A DNA stretch of 64,000 nt from Nocardia sp. NBC_01327 (lineage in GTDB: Bacteria; Actinomycetota; Actinomycetes; Mycobacteriales; Mycobacteriaceae), in the NCBI RefSeq assembly GCF_035958815.1, contig NZ_CP108383.1:4774001-4838000 (forward strand), written 5' to 3'. Position 1 is the stretch's first letter. Every line of letters begins with the position of its first letter. Made by a program: the position numbers and the translations under genes. Below the pieces are notes generated by a model that saw nothing but the letters and a program-made list of their open reading frames with translations, searched no databases and had not been told where the DNA came from. Shown here piece after piece: positions 50,155 through 58,679 of this stretch.

Positions 50155-50185
50155 TCGAAGGACAATCCGGAGGGTCGGTACCGTG

Positions 50186-50776
50186 CTATCGCACCAGGGC
50201 TCCGGCGACGACCGTGGTCACCACGGCGGTGACGGCCGCAGGTTCCGGCGGGGCGGCGGTGCGATCGGCGAAGAGCAGATGCCCGGCGCCGATGAGTGTG
50301 GGTGCGAGCGAGTCGATATCGGCATCACCGCGCACACGACCCAGCCCCTGCTCGGCGGCGAGATATCCGGCGACCATGGCAGTCGCCTCGGCCAGCAGCG
50401 GCACGCCGGTAGGTCGACGCTGCCGCAATCGCGCCCGCAGCTCGTCCCGGAAAATGACCAGGCTGACAATCGCCACGGCGAGAGATCCGAAGACGGTGGT
50501 CAGCGCCTCGGCCAGGTTGCCGACGACGGTTCCGGTTCCGGCGGATGCGCGTAAAGCCATGGCCTGCTGATCGATTCGGGTGATGCGGTCCAGTACCAGC
50601 TCGGCGAGGAAGTCGTCGAAATCGGCGAAGTGCCGGTGCAGGACGCCTTTCGCGCAGCCCGCCTCCGTGGTGACGGCCCGGCTGGTCAGCGCGCTCGGCC
50701 CGTCCCGGAGCACTACCCGCTCGGCGGCGTCGAACAATTGCGCCCGCACATCACGTATGGCCATCCCTGTCGGCAC
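50186..50776 (-). CDS. TetR family transcriptional regulator
   Basis: A 196-residue regulator. LFDAAERVVLRDGPSALTSRAVTTEAGCAKGVLHRHFADFDDFLAELV is the HTH region (about residues 14-60). GTG 50776 is chosen because AAGGAG lies about 9 bases in front of it; ATG 50764 or 50812 are alternatives. It is divergent from the methyltransferase gene at 50848, and twin palindromes between them are likely operators. It is on the same strand as devR, 113 bp upstream of it. Confidence 0.88.
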   Translation of the reverse strand: MPTGMAIRDVRAQLFDAAERVVLRDGPSALTSRAVTTEAGCAKGVLHRHFADFDDFLAELVLDRITRIDQQAMALRASAGTGTVVGNLAEALTTVFGSLAVAIVSLVIFRDELRARLRQRRPTGVPLLAEATAMVAGYLAAEQGLGRVRGDADIDSLAPTLIGAGHLLFADRTAAPPEPAAVTAVVTTVVAGALVR

Positions 50777-50811
50777 CGGGCATCTCTCCTTGCACTGTTC
50801 GCTCTGAACCA

Positions 50812-50841
50812 TTGTCGAGTGGGCATGTGCCCACTTATAGT
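50812..50841 (+). promoter_or_regulatory. Promoter of the methyltransferase gene, leaderless
   Basis: TTGTCG (50812-50817), an 18-bp spacer and TATAGT (50836-50841). Expected start point about 50848, which is the A of the ATG. The mirror image (TATAGT on the minus strand, 50859-50854) may serve the TetR gene. Confidence 0.55.
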
Positions 50842-50861
50842 GGGCGCATGCCCACTATAAG
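50818..50861. promoter_or_regulatory. Twin operator palindromes covering a start codon
   Basis: Site 1: AGTGGGCA-TG-TGCCCACT (50818-50835). Site 2: CTTATAGTGGGC-GCAT-GCCCACTATAAG (50834-50861), 12-bp arms. The centres are 21 bp apart (two helix turns). Site 2 contains the -10 boxes of both directions and the ATG of the methyltransferase gene in its spacer. Confidence 0.85.
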
Positions 50862-51678
50862 CCCGGAACCCACCCCGCCCACACCGACTGCGCCGCACCA
50901 GTACCGGCAGGTCGCGGAGTCCTTCGGCACGAACCCCGAACGCTACGACCGGACCCGGCCCGAGTACCCCGCCGCCCTGATCAACCGGATCATCGCCGAA
51001 TCTCCGGGACCGGACCTGCTCGATATCGGTTGCGGCACCGGCACCGCGGCCCGGCAGTTCCGAGCGGCCGGGTGCACGACGCTGGGAGTCGAACCCGATT
51101 CGCGGATGGCCGATTTCGCACGCCGCGGTGGAATCGACGTCGAGGTCGCGACCTTCGAGGCCTGGGACCCCGCCGGACGGACCTTCGATGCCGTCGTCGC
51201 CGGACAGGCCTGGCACTGGGTCGATCCGATTGCGGGAGCGGCCAAATCGGCACAGGTGCTGCGGCCCGGCGGCAGGCTGGCGCCGTTCTGGCATGTCTTC
51301 CAGCTGCCGCCGGAGGTGGCGCGGGCCTTCGCCGAGGTCTACGAACGCGTCATTCCCGGTTCGCCGTTCAATATCCAGCCCGAGCGCGGCCCGGTGCTGG
51401 GGGTGTATCAGCCGATATTGACGAAGGCGGCCGACGGGATCCGTGCGGCGGGCGGGTTCACCGAACCGGAGCAGTGGGGTTTCGATTGGGAGCAGCACTA
51501 CACCCGGGACGCCTGGCTCGACCAGCTGCCCAGCCACGGACCCCTCACGCAGCTCCCGCCGGAGCAGTTGGCGCGGATACTCGACGGCGTCGGCGCTGCG
51601 ATCGATGCGCTCGGCGGCGGCTTCACGATGCCGTACACCACGGTGGTCATCACCGCCGCGCGGACGGCTGCCCCGTGA
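50848..51678 (+). CDS. SAM-dependent methyltransferase
   Basis: A 276-residue class I methyltransferase of the UbiE/Met11 type. Motif I is LLDIGCGTGTAARQFRAAGC (about residues 56-75), TTLGVEPDSRMADFARRGG follows, and VVAGQAWHWVDPIAGAAKSAQVLRPGGRLAPFW supplies motifs II and III. The AWHW stretch is typical of a large actinobacterial group with unknown substrates. ATG 50848 coincides with the predicted transcription start. It is under control of the divergent TetR (inference). Confidence 0.88.
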   Translation: MPTISPEPTPPTPTAPHQYRQVAESFGTNPERYDRTRPEYPAALINRIIAESPGPDLLDIGCGTGTAARQFRAAGCTTLGVEPDSRMADFARRGGIDVEVATFEAWDPAGRTFDAVVAGQAWHWVDPIAGAAKSAQVLRPGGRLAPFWHVFQLPPEVARAFAEVYERVIPGSPFNIQPERGPVLGVYQPILTKAADGIRAAGGFTEPEQWGFDWEQHYTRDAWLDQLPSHGPLTQLPPEQLARILDGVGAAIDALGGGFTMPYTTVVITAARTAAP

Positions 51679-51716
51679 GTGTCACCGAATAGCCAACGCT
51701 TGCAGCGCTATTCGAG

Positions 51717-52592
51717 TCAGGTGATCGCGAACTCCCGGGCGGCATTGCCGTAGCAGACCCCTCGCAGCCAGTCGTCGCCGAGCTCGAGGCGCTCCAGCGA
51801 CTGCAGCGCATGCCCGTACGGGTAGGGGATATTGGGGAAGTCGCTGCCGAACAGAATGCGATCACCGAACTCGCGCAACCGCCCGCGCTCGCTGACCGGG
51901 AACGGATCGGCGGACTCGAAGAAATCGGTGAAATTCATGGTGGTGTCGAGCAGCACGCCCTCGTACGCCGCCGCGATATCGAGGAATTCGCTGTACTCGG
52001 GCGCACCCATATGGGCGATGATCAGCCGCAGTCGCGGAAACCGTTGCAGCAGTGCGGCAATGGGCTCCGGTCCGGTGAATTTCCCGGCGGTGGGCCCGGA
52101 CCCGCAGTGTACGACGACCGGAACCTCGGCCTCCTGAATCAGCCCCCACACCTCGGTGAGCAGCGGATCGACCGGTGAGAACTGCCCGACCTGTATGTGC
52201 ACCTTGAAGATTCGCGCCCCCGCCGCCAAGGCCTCGGCCACGTACCCAGCCGCACCGGGCTCCGGATAGAAGGTCGAGGTGTGCAGGCAGTCGGGTGTGC
52301 GGGCGGCGAAATCGGCGGACCACTGGTTGAGCCACGCCGCCATCTCGGCCTTGTGCGGATACACCATGGAGGTGAAGGCGCGAACCCCGAAGCCGCGCAG
52401 GGTCTTCAGCCGCACCTGCTCCTCATCGCGGTAGGCGATGGGCCAGCTGCGCCCGATCAGCGGCCCGGCGGAGTCGAAGTAGTCCCACACCTTGCGCAGC
52501 ACCTGCTCGGGCATGAAATGCGTATGGATATCGATGATTCCGGACAGCCCGAGCCGGGTGCGGAAATCGGCGGCGTAGTCGTCCTCGCTCAC
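51717..52592 (-). CDS. Amidohydrolase-2 family metal-dependent hydrolase
   Basis: A 291-residue TIM-barrel hydrolase/decarboxylase of the ACMSD-like group. The metal site HTHF is in GIIDIHTHFMPEQVLRKVWDYFD (about residues 16-38), the central His in VVVHCGSGPTAGKF (about 160), HMGAPEYSEFLDIAA, and the Asp in ILFGSDFPNIPYPY (about 249). These enzymes hydrolyse or decarboxylate aromatic-type acids. GTG 52592 overlaps the nucleoside-hydrolase stop, so it is the third coupled gene of the operon beginning at 54876. Confidence 0.9.
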   Translation of the reverse strand: MSEDDYAADFRTRLGLSGIIDIHTHFMPEQVLRKVWDYFDSAGPLIGRSWPIAYRDEEQVRLKTLRGFGVRAFTSMVYPHKAEMAAWLNQWSADFAARTPDCLHTSTFYPEPGAAGYVAEALAAGARIFKVHIQVGQFSPVDPLLTEVWGLIQEAEVPVVVHCGSGPTAGKFTGPEPIAALLQRFPRLRLIIAHMGAPEYSEFLDIAAAYEGVLLDTTMNFTDFFESADPFPVSERGRLREFGDRILFGSDFPNIPYPYGHALQSLERLELGDDWLRGVCYGNAAREFAIT

Positions 52593-53668
52593 CGGCTCCG
52601 CGGCCCTTCCTGCGGGGGATAGGTGGCCCGGGCCAGATCCCCGACGCGGCTGACGAGCAGTTCGAAGAACAACTCCGGATCGGTCCCGACCACAATGTCC
52701 GCATTGGGTTCCCGCTCCCACATACCGTCCCAATCGGCGACGGTGGTGGCGCGGGTGATGGTCCCGGCCAGTTCGACATCGACTGTCGCGGGCTTGGTGA
52801 CGGCCAGTCGCGGATCCAATGCCACCGCCGCGGCGAATGGATCGTGCATATGGGCCAGATACACCTTTTCGTACAGCAGGTGGAAATCGAAGTAGAAGCG
52901 GATCGCATCGGTGAGATACCGGACGATCGGATTGCTCGCCGCCGACCGCGCCTCGGGCGGATCGGTCTCGGTCACCGTCTCCACCGGCTCGCTGCCGGCG
53001 CGTTCGGCCAAGAGCGCCAGATGCTTCGGCCGCATCTCGATGGTCTCGGTGATGTCCAGCGCGCACACGATCGGCCGCCGATCCGCCGGCGCCGCCGCGA
53101 ACGCGTCGAACACCTCCTTGGCGGCCTCCGGGTCCACGTGCACATTCCACTCGTTGGTGGGTGTGGTGTTGCCGGGATGATTGAACGCCCCGCCCATGAT
53201 CACCAGCCGCTGCAGCAACCGGGGGAGCTCAGGCTCGATACGCAGCGCCAGCGCGAGATTGGTGAGCGGCCCGGTGCACAGCCCGACGATCTCGCCCGGA
53301 TGCTCACGGACCAGATCGACCCACATCTGCGCCGCCGAACGGTCCGACAGCCGGCGCGCGGAGACCGGCAGCTCCGCATATCCGACGCCCTGCGGTCCGT
53401 GCGTGTCCTCGGTGGTGCGCAGTGGAATGGCCAGCGGCTGCGCCGCCCCGAGCGCCACTTCGAGCTCGGGGGCCCGGCACAGGTCGAGCAGGGCGAGATT
53501 ATTGGCCGCCACCCGGTCCGCGGGCACATTGCCCGCGGTGGAGGCGATTCCGACGATCTCGGCCTCGGGGGAGGCCAATAGGTAGAGCAGACCGAGGGAG
53601 TCATCGATGCCGGTGTCATTGTCCATGATGATCTTCTGCCGCACGGTTCGAGCGTAGTCGTCGCGCAT
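52589..53668 (-). CDS. Inosine-uridine-preferring nucleoside hydrolase family protein
   Basis: A 359-residue N-ribohydrolase-like protein. The metal-binding start is KIIMDNDTGIDDSLGLLYLL (about residues 12-31), then GIASTAGNVPADRVAANNLALLD, VIMGGAFNHPGNTTPTNEWNVHVDPEAA and LDITETIEMRP. Family members hydrolyse the N-glycosidic bond of nucleosides to base and sugar. ATG 53668 shares one base with the stop of the flavin monooxygenase. The C-terminus (about 270-359) holds the substrate-pocket segment DPFAAAVALDP. Confidence 0.9.
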   Translation of the reverse strand: MRDDYARTVRQKIIMDNDTGIDDSLGLLYLLASPEAEIVGIASTAGNVPADRVAANNLALLDLCRAPELEVALGAAQPLAIPLRTTEDTHGPQGVGYAELPVSARRLSDRSAAQMWVDLVREHPGEIVGLCTGPLTNLALALRIEPELPRLLQRLVIMGGAFNHPGNTTPTNEWNVHVDPEAAKEVFDAFAAAPADRRPIVCALDITETIEMRPKHLALLAERAGSEPVETVTETDPPEARSAASNPIVRYLTDAIRFYFDFHLLYEKVYLAHMHDPFAAAVALDPRLAVTKPATVDVELAGTITRATTVADWDGMWEREPNADIVVGTDPELFFELLVSRVGDLARATYPPQEGPRSR

Positions 53669-54876
53669 CAGTAGCTGGGAAGCACATAGTCCTCCGTGGT
53701 GTCGAGCATCTTGGTCATGATCGGACGGAACGCGCGGGACATCATGAGCTTGCCGAACTGCAGCATCACCTTCAGTCCGACCTTGCTGGTCGGGATCATC
53801 ATCTTGAGCCCGCCGCCCGGCAGCGTCTTGGCCTTCTCCAGGAACGGGTTCACGGCGGCCTCGTAGCGCACCAGTGCACCGTCGATATCGCCTGGGGTTG
53901 CCGCGATTTCGCCCGCGAGCAGATACGCGCCGACCAGTGCCATGGCGGTGCCCATACCGGTCAGCGGCGATCCGCAGTACCCGGCATCGCCGAGCAGGGT
54001 GATGCGCCCGGCCGAGAGCGCAGGCATATCCACGCGCACCAGTTCGTCGAAGTAGAAGTCGGTCGCCGCGTCCAGCTCCGCCAGAATCTCCGGTGCGCAC
54101 CACCCGGCCGGGGCGAGCATCTCGCGAATGAGCCGCTGCTGTGCCTCGGTATCGCGGCGCAGCGCCGGATCCGCGTCGATGCGGAAGGTCAGAATGGCCT
54201 TCGAGGTTGCCGGATCGGCATCGGAGCGAACGCCGACCGAGACATGCGGGATCACGTGCATGGCCATCCAATCCGGTACGGCCGCTTCGGGAGTCGGGAT
54301 GGTGTAGAAGGACATGTAGCCGCCGAGGTAGGTGGTGAACTGCTCCTCGGGGCCGAAGGCCAGCCTGCGCGTGGCGGAGTGCACGCCGTCGGCGCCGATG
54401 ACCAGGTCGTAGCGCTCGCTGAGCCCGGAGGCGAAGCCGACTCTCACGCCGGTCCCGTCCTGGTCCAGGCTCTCGATCCAATCGCCGTAGCGGTAGTCGA
54501 GTTCGCCTGCGACACCGGCCAGTTCGGTGAGCAGTACGCCATTGAGGTCACCGCGGCTGATCTCGACCTCGGCGATCGCGCCGTTGCCCTCGAACATCTC
54601 CATCGGCATCTCGTAGAGGGTGCGGCCGTCGGCATCGACCTGGACCATGCCCTTCTCGTGCAACTGGTGCTTGCGTACGCCGTCCATCAGGCCCATGCGC
54701 TCGGCCACCTCGCGGCTGGGTCCGCGCAGATCGACCGCCTGGCCGCCCGGCCGGGGAGCGGTGGCCCGCTCGACGACGGTGGTGGCGATGCCGGCTCGAA
54801 CCAGCTGCAGGGCAACGGCATTGCCCGCGATGCCGCCGCCGGCGACCAGGATGCGGAGTGTGGTGTCGGTGCTCAT
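53668..54876 (-). CDS. FAD-dependent monooxygenase (aromatic hydroxylase type)
   Basis: A 402-residue class A flavoprotein monooxygenase. ILVAGGGIAGNAVALQLVRAGIATTVVERA (residues about 9-38) is the FAD site, LVIGADGVHSATRRL the DG motif (about 157-171), and ITLLGDAGYCGSPLTGMGTAMALVGAYLLAGEI the GD motif (about 290-322). It uses NADPH or NADH and O2 to hydroxylate an aromatic or related compound. It is the first gene of a three-gene operon with the nucleoside-hydrolase-like and amidohydrolase genes, divergent from a TetR gene. Confidence 0.92.
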   Translation of the reverse strand: MSTDTTLRILVAGGGIAGNAVALQLVRAGIATTVVERATAPRPGGQAVDLRGPSREVAERMGLMDGVRKHQLHEKGMVQVDADGRTLYEMPMEMFEGNGAIAEVEISRGDLNGVLLTELAGVAGELDYRYGDWIESLDQDGTGVRVGFASGLSERYDLVIGADGVHSATRRLAFGPEEQFTTYLGGYMSFYTIPTPEAAVPDWMAMHVIPHVSVGVRSDADPATSKAILTFRIDADPALRRDTEAQQRLIREMLAPAGWCAPEILAELDAATDFYFDELVRVDMPALSAGRITLLGDAGYCGSPLTGMGTAMALVGAYLLAGEIAATPGDIDGALVRYEAAVNPFLEKAKTLPGGGLKMMIPTSKVGLKVMLQFGKLMMSRAFRPIMTKMLDTTEDYVLPSY

Positions 54877-54910
54877 TCGAATCTCCCGTGGTGGTGAGTA
54901 CGTCCGTCTA

Positions 54911-54963
54911 AGACATATGTCTAACAGACTTTGGCACGGCTGTCTAGAACAAATGTCTTAGAC
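54911..54963. promoter_or_regulatory. Two operator-like palindromes between monooxygenase and tetR
   Basis: Site 1: AGACATATGTCT (54911-54922), perfect. Site 2: GTCTA-GA-ACAAATGT-CT-TAGAC (54942-54963), imperfect with GTCTA/TAGAC and ACA/TGT pairs matching. They lie 35 bp and 18 bp from the start codons of the leftward and rightward genes respectively. They are probable binding sites for the TetR protein. Confidence 0.75.
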
Positions 54964-54980
54964 GCTGGTAGGGTGGGTTT

Positions 54981-55556
54981 ATGGGAAATCGAGAAGACCT
55001 ACTGACGGGCGCTCGCCAGGCAATCCTCGACCGTGGCCTGGCCAAGGTGACCGCCCGCGATATCGCCGCCGCCGCCGGGGTGAGCCTGGCGGCCATCGGC
55101 TATCACTTCGGCTCCAAGGATCGCCTGGTCATGGAGGCGCTCACCCTGGGCGTCGGCACCGAGATCGGTGATGAGATGGATGCGGCGATCAAGGCCGCGG
55201 GGGAGGGGCGGTCGCTCATGGACGCGCTCGCTCCCACCTGGAACGGTCTCATCGAGGTCGTCCTGCACAATCGCGAGAATCTCCTGCTGAGCCTCGAGAA
55301 CGGTGTGCAGCTCGCGCGCGATGAGGAATCGCAGGGATTCATGGAGCAGGCGAGCGCCGGGGCGTACGCCGATATCGCCGAGGTGCTGCGCGCGACGCAT
55401 CCGCAGCTGTCCGAGGTTCAGGCGGGCGCCCTGGCCAAAATGCTCTTCATGCTCTTTCAGGGATTGGCGATGCAATCGCTCATCGCGCCCGCCACCGTCG
55501 ATCAGTTCACCGGGGACGATCTGGCCACCGCCGTCGCGGCCCTGTGCGGGAACTGA
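54981..55556 (+). CDS. TetR family transcriptional regulator
   Basis: A 191-residue regulator with HTH LTGARQAILDRGLAKVTARDIAAAAGVSLAAIGYHFGSKDRLVMEAL (about residues 7-53). TAGGGT at 54969-54974 ends seven bases before ATG 54981, so a leaderless mRNA is possible. It is divergent from the monooxygenase operon and directly followed (one base) by the convergent MFS gene. It likely represses the monooxygenase operon and may respond to the operon's substrate (inference). Confidence 0.9.
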   Translation: MGNREDLLTGARQAILDRGLAKVTARDIAAAAGVSLAAIGYHFGSKDRLVMEALTLGVGTEIGDEMDAAIKAAGEGRSLMDALAPTWNGLIEVVLHNRENLLLSLENGVQLARDEESQGFMEQASAGAYADIAEVLRATHPQLSEVQAGALAKMLFMLFQGLAMQSLIAPATVDQFTGDDLATAVAALCGN

Positions 55557-55557
55557 A

Positions 55558-57126
55558 TCAGCCCGGCGGTATGTGCCGCAGCCGCAGGACCGCGATCACT
55601 GCCAGCAGCAGCGCGGCCACGGCCGCAATGGCGGAGGTCAGGTGCATGCCGGTGAGGAACGCGTGCTTGGCCGACTCCGCCACCGCATCGCCCAGTTTGC
55701 CGGGCAGCCCGTTCGCGACCTCCATGGCCGCGCCGAGGGTATCACGCGCGCTGTGCACATCGGCATCACGCAGTCCGGCGGGCAGCGTGGAGCCCAGCTG
55801 GCTGCGATAGATCGCGATACTGAGGCTGCCGAGCATGGAAATCCCCAGCGCCCCACCGAATTCGGCCCCGGTCTCGGACAGTCCGGAGGCGGCCCCGGCC
55901 TGTTCCGGCGGCGCGGTGCCGACAATGAGCTCGGTGGTGATGCCGAAGACCGGCGCCAGACCGAACGACACCAGCAGCGAGGCGATGATGGTCAATCCCA
56001 CCCCGCCGGTCTCGGTGATCCTGGTCAGCAGCAGTAATCCGCCCGCCGCCATGACCATGCCGACCCCGATCATGTACGCGGGCCGTACCACCTTGCCGAT
56101 CCTCGGGCCGAGCTGCGAACCGATCATGAAGCCCAAACCGGCGGGGATGGTGGCGATTCCGGCGCGCAGCGGTGACATGCCCAGCACCAGCTGGAAATAC
56201 TGGCCCACGAACAGGAAGTAGCCGAACGCCGCGAAGATGGCGACCATGTTCACGGTCAGGGCCATGCGGAAACTGCTCAGCCGGAACAGTTTCAGATCCA
56301 GCATGGGCTCGGGCGTGGTGAGCTGCCGGCGAATGAACATCGACCCGATGACGAGCCCGGCCGCCAGCGCACCGACCGCCATGGGCACCGGGCCGTCCTG
56401 GGCGATCTCCTTCATGCCGTACACCACGAGCAACACCGCGCTGGTGCACATCAGCGCGCTCAGCAGATCCAGCCGGCCCGCACCCGGATCGCGGAATTCC
56501 GGCAGCACCCGCGGCGCGAGGATCAGCAGCAGCACCATGACCGGCACCGCCAGCAGGAATACCGAACCCCACCAGAAGTGCTCGAGCATCAGGCCGCCGG
56601 CCAGCGGGCCGATCGAACCGCCGACCGAGTACGAGCCCACCCACACGCCTACGGCCAGCGACCGCTGCTTGGTATCGGGAAACATGGTGAAGATCAACGA
56701 GAGTGTGGACGGCGCGAGCGTCGCCCCGGCGACGCCGAGCAGCGCCCGGCAACCGATGAGCACCGGGGCCGACGGCGCGAACGCGGCGATGATGGACACC
56801 GCCGCGAAGGCTGCCGCCCCGGTCATGAGTAGTCGCCTTCGCCCGATGCGATCGCCGATCGTGCCCATGGTCAGCAGCAGACCGGCCACCATGAACCCGT
56901 AAACGTCGATGATCCACAGCAATTGGGAACTGGTGGGTCGTAGTACCTCACTTATCTCCGGCACGGCGAGGTGCAGGACCGTGAGGTCCATGGAGTACAC
57001 CAAACACGCCAGCGCCAACACCGCCAACCCGGTCCATTCCCGCCGACCAACTTTTGTAGTGGTCCCATCCGCCGGCACAGTCAGCAGGGGGCCTGGTATG
57101 TCCACGATGACGTCCTCCATCCGCAT
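55558..57126 (-). CDS. MFS drug exporter, DHA2 (14-helix) type
   Basis: A 522-residue transporter, related to EmrB/QacA. GLAVLALACLVYSMDLTVLHLAVPEIS is TM1, GTIGDRIGRRRLLMTG motif A (about residues 88-103) and GVAGATLAPSTLSLIF the motif C region. Fourteen hydrophobic segments are visible. It would export an organic cation or drug in exchange for protons. ATG 57126 (or ATG 57120) is the start; a palindrome (57125-57146) touches the start codon. It is convergent with the TetR gene. Confidence 0.93.
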   Translation of the reverse strand: MRMEDVIVDIPGPLLTVPADGTTTKVGRREWTGLAVLALACLVYSMDLTVLHLAVPEISEVLRPTSSQLLWIIDVYGFMVAGLLLTMGTIGDRIGRRRLLMTGAAAFAAVSIIAAFAPSAPVLIGCRALLGVAGATLAPSTLSLIFTMFPDTKQRSLAVGVWVGSYSVGGSIGPLAGGLMLEHFWWGSVFLLAVPVMVLLLILAPRVLPEFRDPGAGRLDLLSALMCTSAVLLVVYGMKEIAQDGPVPMAVGALAAGLVIGSMFIRRQLTTPEPMLDLKLFRLSSFRMALTVNMVAIFAAFGYFLFVGQYFQLVLGMSPLRAGIATIPAGLGFMIGSQLGPRIGKVVRPAYMIGVGMVMAAGGLLLLTRITETGGVGLTIIASLLVSFGLAPVFGITTELIVGTAPPEQAGAASGLSETGAEFGGALGISMLGSLSIAIYRSQLGSTLPAGLRDADVHSARDTLGAAMEVANGLPGKLGDAVAESAKHAFLTGMHLTSAIAAVAALLLAVIAVLRLRHIPPG

Positions 57127-57146
57127 GCCGGCACAGGCGCCGGCAT
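57125..57146. promoter_or_regulatory. Palindrome at the MFS gene start
   Basis: ATGCCGGC (57125-57132) and GCCGGCAT (57139-57146) with a 6-bp spacer, directly upstream of and partly overlapping the ATG on the minus strand. It may be an operator or an mRNA hairpin that lowers translation. No regulator gene lies beside it. Confidence 0.5.
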
Positions 57147-57272
57147 TATCGATGTCGGTTTCAGCATCTCACCTATTAACGACATTAAAACGATATGCGC
57201 GAAGGGAATTCGCATTGTTCGCCGATGTGTTTGCGGGTGTGCGTGCAGGCGATCGCACACCGGGTTCAGCTA

Positions 57273-58643
57273 CTAAGAACCGTCCGGTCGGGCTGCCCAA
57301 ATCGGGGCATGAGTGCCGTACTGCGAAGCCGGCCACGGATGATCGGGATATTCCATCAGCGCTGGTCTCGCTGTCGTCACGCCATCGTGGGTGACCGCGT
57401 ACTCCGCCGCGGGCGTCTGCGCCGGTGGATGGCCGGGCGTGCGGCCCGGCGCCGTGAGCAGCCAGGAACCGGTACGCGCCAGTGCAACTCGCACATCACG
57501 CCCGAAACCGTCCTGCTCCCGCGCGGCGAGCGCGTCGAGCACGCCCGCGGCGAGCAGATATCCGCTGGCGTGATCGAGCGCCTGGGCGGGCAGTGCGCCG
57601 ACCGCGGCCGTGGCGCTCCAATTGTCCTGTGCGCCTTCGATGAGAGATATTCCCGATGCTGCTTGCACAATACTGTCGAAACCCCGTCGATCGCCCCACG
57701 GTCCGCGCTCACCCCACGCGGAAACCCGGCCGTATACAATTCCTGGCCGAATATCGCTCGCTACCACACCGAGCCGTTCCAAGGCGCCCGGTCGGTAACC
57801 TGTGATCAATACATCAGTTTCGCTGAGAAGCTTCCGCAATACGGGAAGTTCGGTACGCAAATCCAGTAGGGTTGAGCGCTTACCCTGGCCGGTATCCAGA
57901 AATTGCCATTCGATCTCCGGGAGCTGCGGCGGATCGACCCGCAGCACGTCCGCGCCGAGCAGGGCCAGCGCCCGGGTCGCGACCGGTCCGGCGATGACGC
58001 GCGTGAGATCCAGTACCCGGATTCCGCGGAGCGGCAGCATCTGTGTTGCGGCAGTGGGGGATTGGATCTCGCCGCGATCGGCGCGCTGCTCGATGGCCAC
58101 CAGCGGGCCGTCGGCGGCCGCCTTGCCCTGCGGGCTGTCGGCCCACTCCTGTTCGGTGCGCACCCGAACCGCGATGGCCCCGTATTCGGCCGCGCGCTCT
58201 TCGATGTCCGTGCCGGACAGCGCTGCGATGCGGGCCGAAGCGGCAGCCCGGTCGGTATCTTCCGGCAATCCGAGAACAGCCAGCAGCCGCGCGCGATGAT
58301 GCGAATAGTTGGCGTGCGTTCGCACCCAGCCGTCCGCACTCGGGAAGAATCCCGACAGCTCTGCGAAGGCGTCCGGGGCCACGCCGTTCACCCGGAAGAG
58401 GCGCTCGCTGGAGAAGGCCGCCGCCACCCGGGCGGGGTCGAGAACGCTCCCCAGCGTCGTCAATCCGCAGGCCACTCGCCGTCTGTCGGCCGCGGCCGCG
58501 AAACTGGCCACCGCGCCGCCCGCGAGGGACCACACCGGCAGTGTCGCAGCCAGATTCGCGCCCGGATCCAGGGCGGGCATACTCGATCCGGTGATGCCAA
58601 CCCCGGACTCGTAGTCGTGAACCAGCGTTGTATAGGCAGTCAC
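57273..58643 (-). CDS. Class III CoA transferase (CaiB/BaiF) with permuted order
   Basis: A 456-residue CoA-transferase-like protein. The typical N-terminal Rossmann segment GIRVLDLTRVIAGPVATRALALLGADVLRVD lies at about residue 204 instead of near the start, and is followed by DVLITGYRPGALERLGV, GFDSIVQAASGIS, ALDHASGYLLAAGVLDALAARE (likely catalytic Asp) and the end of that domain. A C-terminal-type segment (GWVRTHANYSHHRARLLAVLG, RTEQEWADSPQG) comes before it. So the usual order is exchanged. GTG 58643 is the likely start. It is divergent from a type II thioesterase. CoA donor and acceptor unknown. Confidence 0.82.
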   Translation of the reverse strand: MTAYTTLVHDYESGVGITGSSMPALDPGANLAATLPVWSLAGGAVASFAAAADRRRVACGLTTLGSVLDPARVAAAFSSERLFRVNGVAPDAFAELSGFFPSADGWVRTHANYSHHRARLLAVLGLPEDTDRAAASARIAALSGTDIEERAAEYGAIAVRVRTEQEWADSPQGKAAADGPLVAIEQRADRGEIQSPTAATQMLPLRGIRVLDLTRVIAGPVATRALALLGADVLRVDPPQLPEIEWQFLDTGQGKRSTLLDLRTELPVLRKLLSETDVLITGYRPGALERLGVVASDIRPGIVYGRVSAWGERGPWGDRRGFDSIVQAASGISLIEGAQDNWSATAAVGALPAQALDHASGYLLAAGVLDALAAREQDGFGRDVRVALARTGSWLLTAPGRTPGHPPAQTPAAEYAVTHDGVTTARPALMEYPDHPWPASQYGTHAPIWAARPDGS

Positions 58644-58679
58644 GTATCCCGACCCTAGTCTGTGAAGGAGAAACCCGCC

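Noticed and set aside
53668..54481. Extension of the nucleoside hydrolase frame to 630 codons
   Set aside because: The upstream part is a shadow of the flavin monooxygenase gene, whose motifs are clear.
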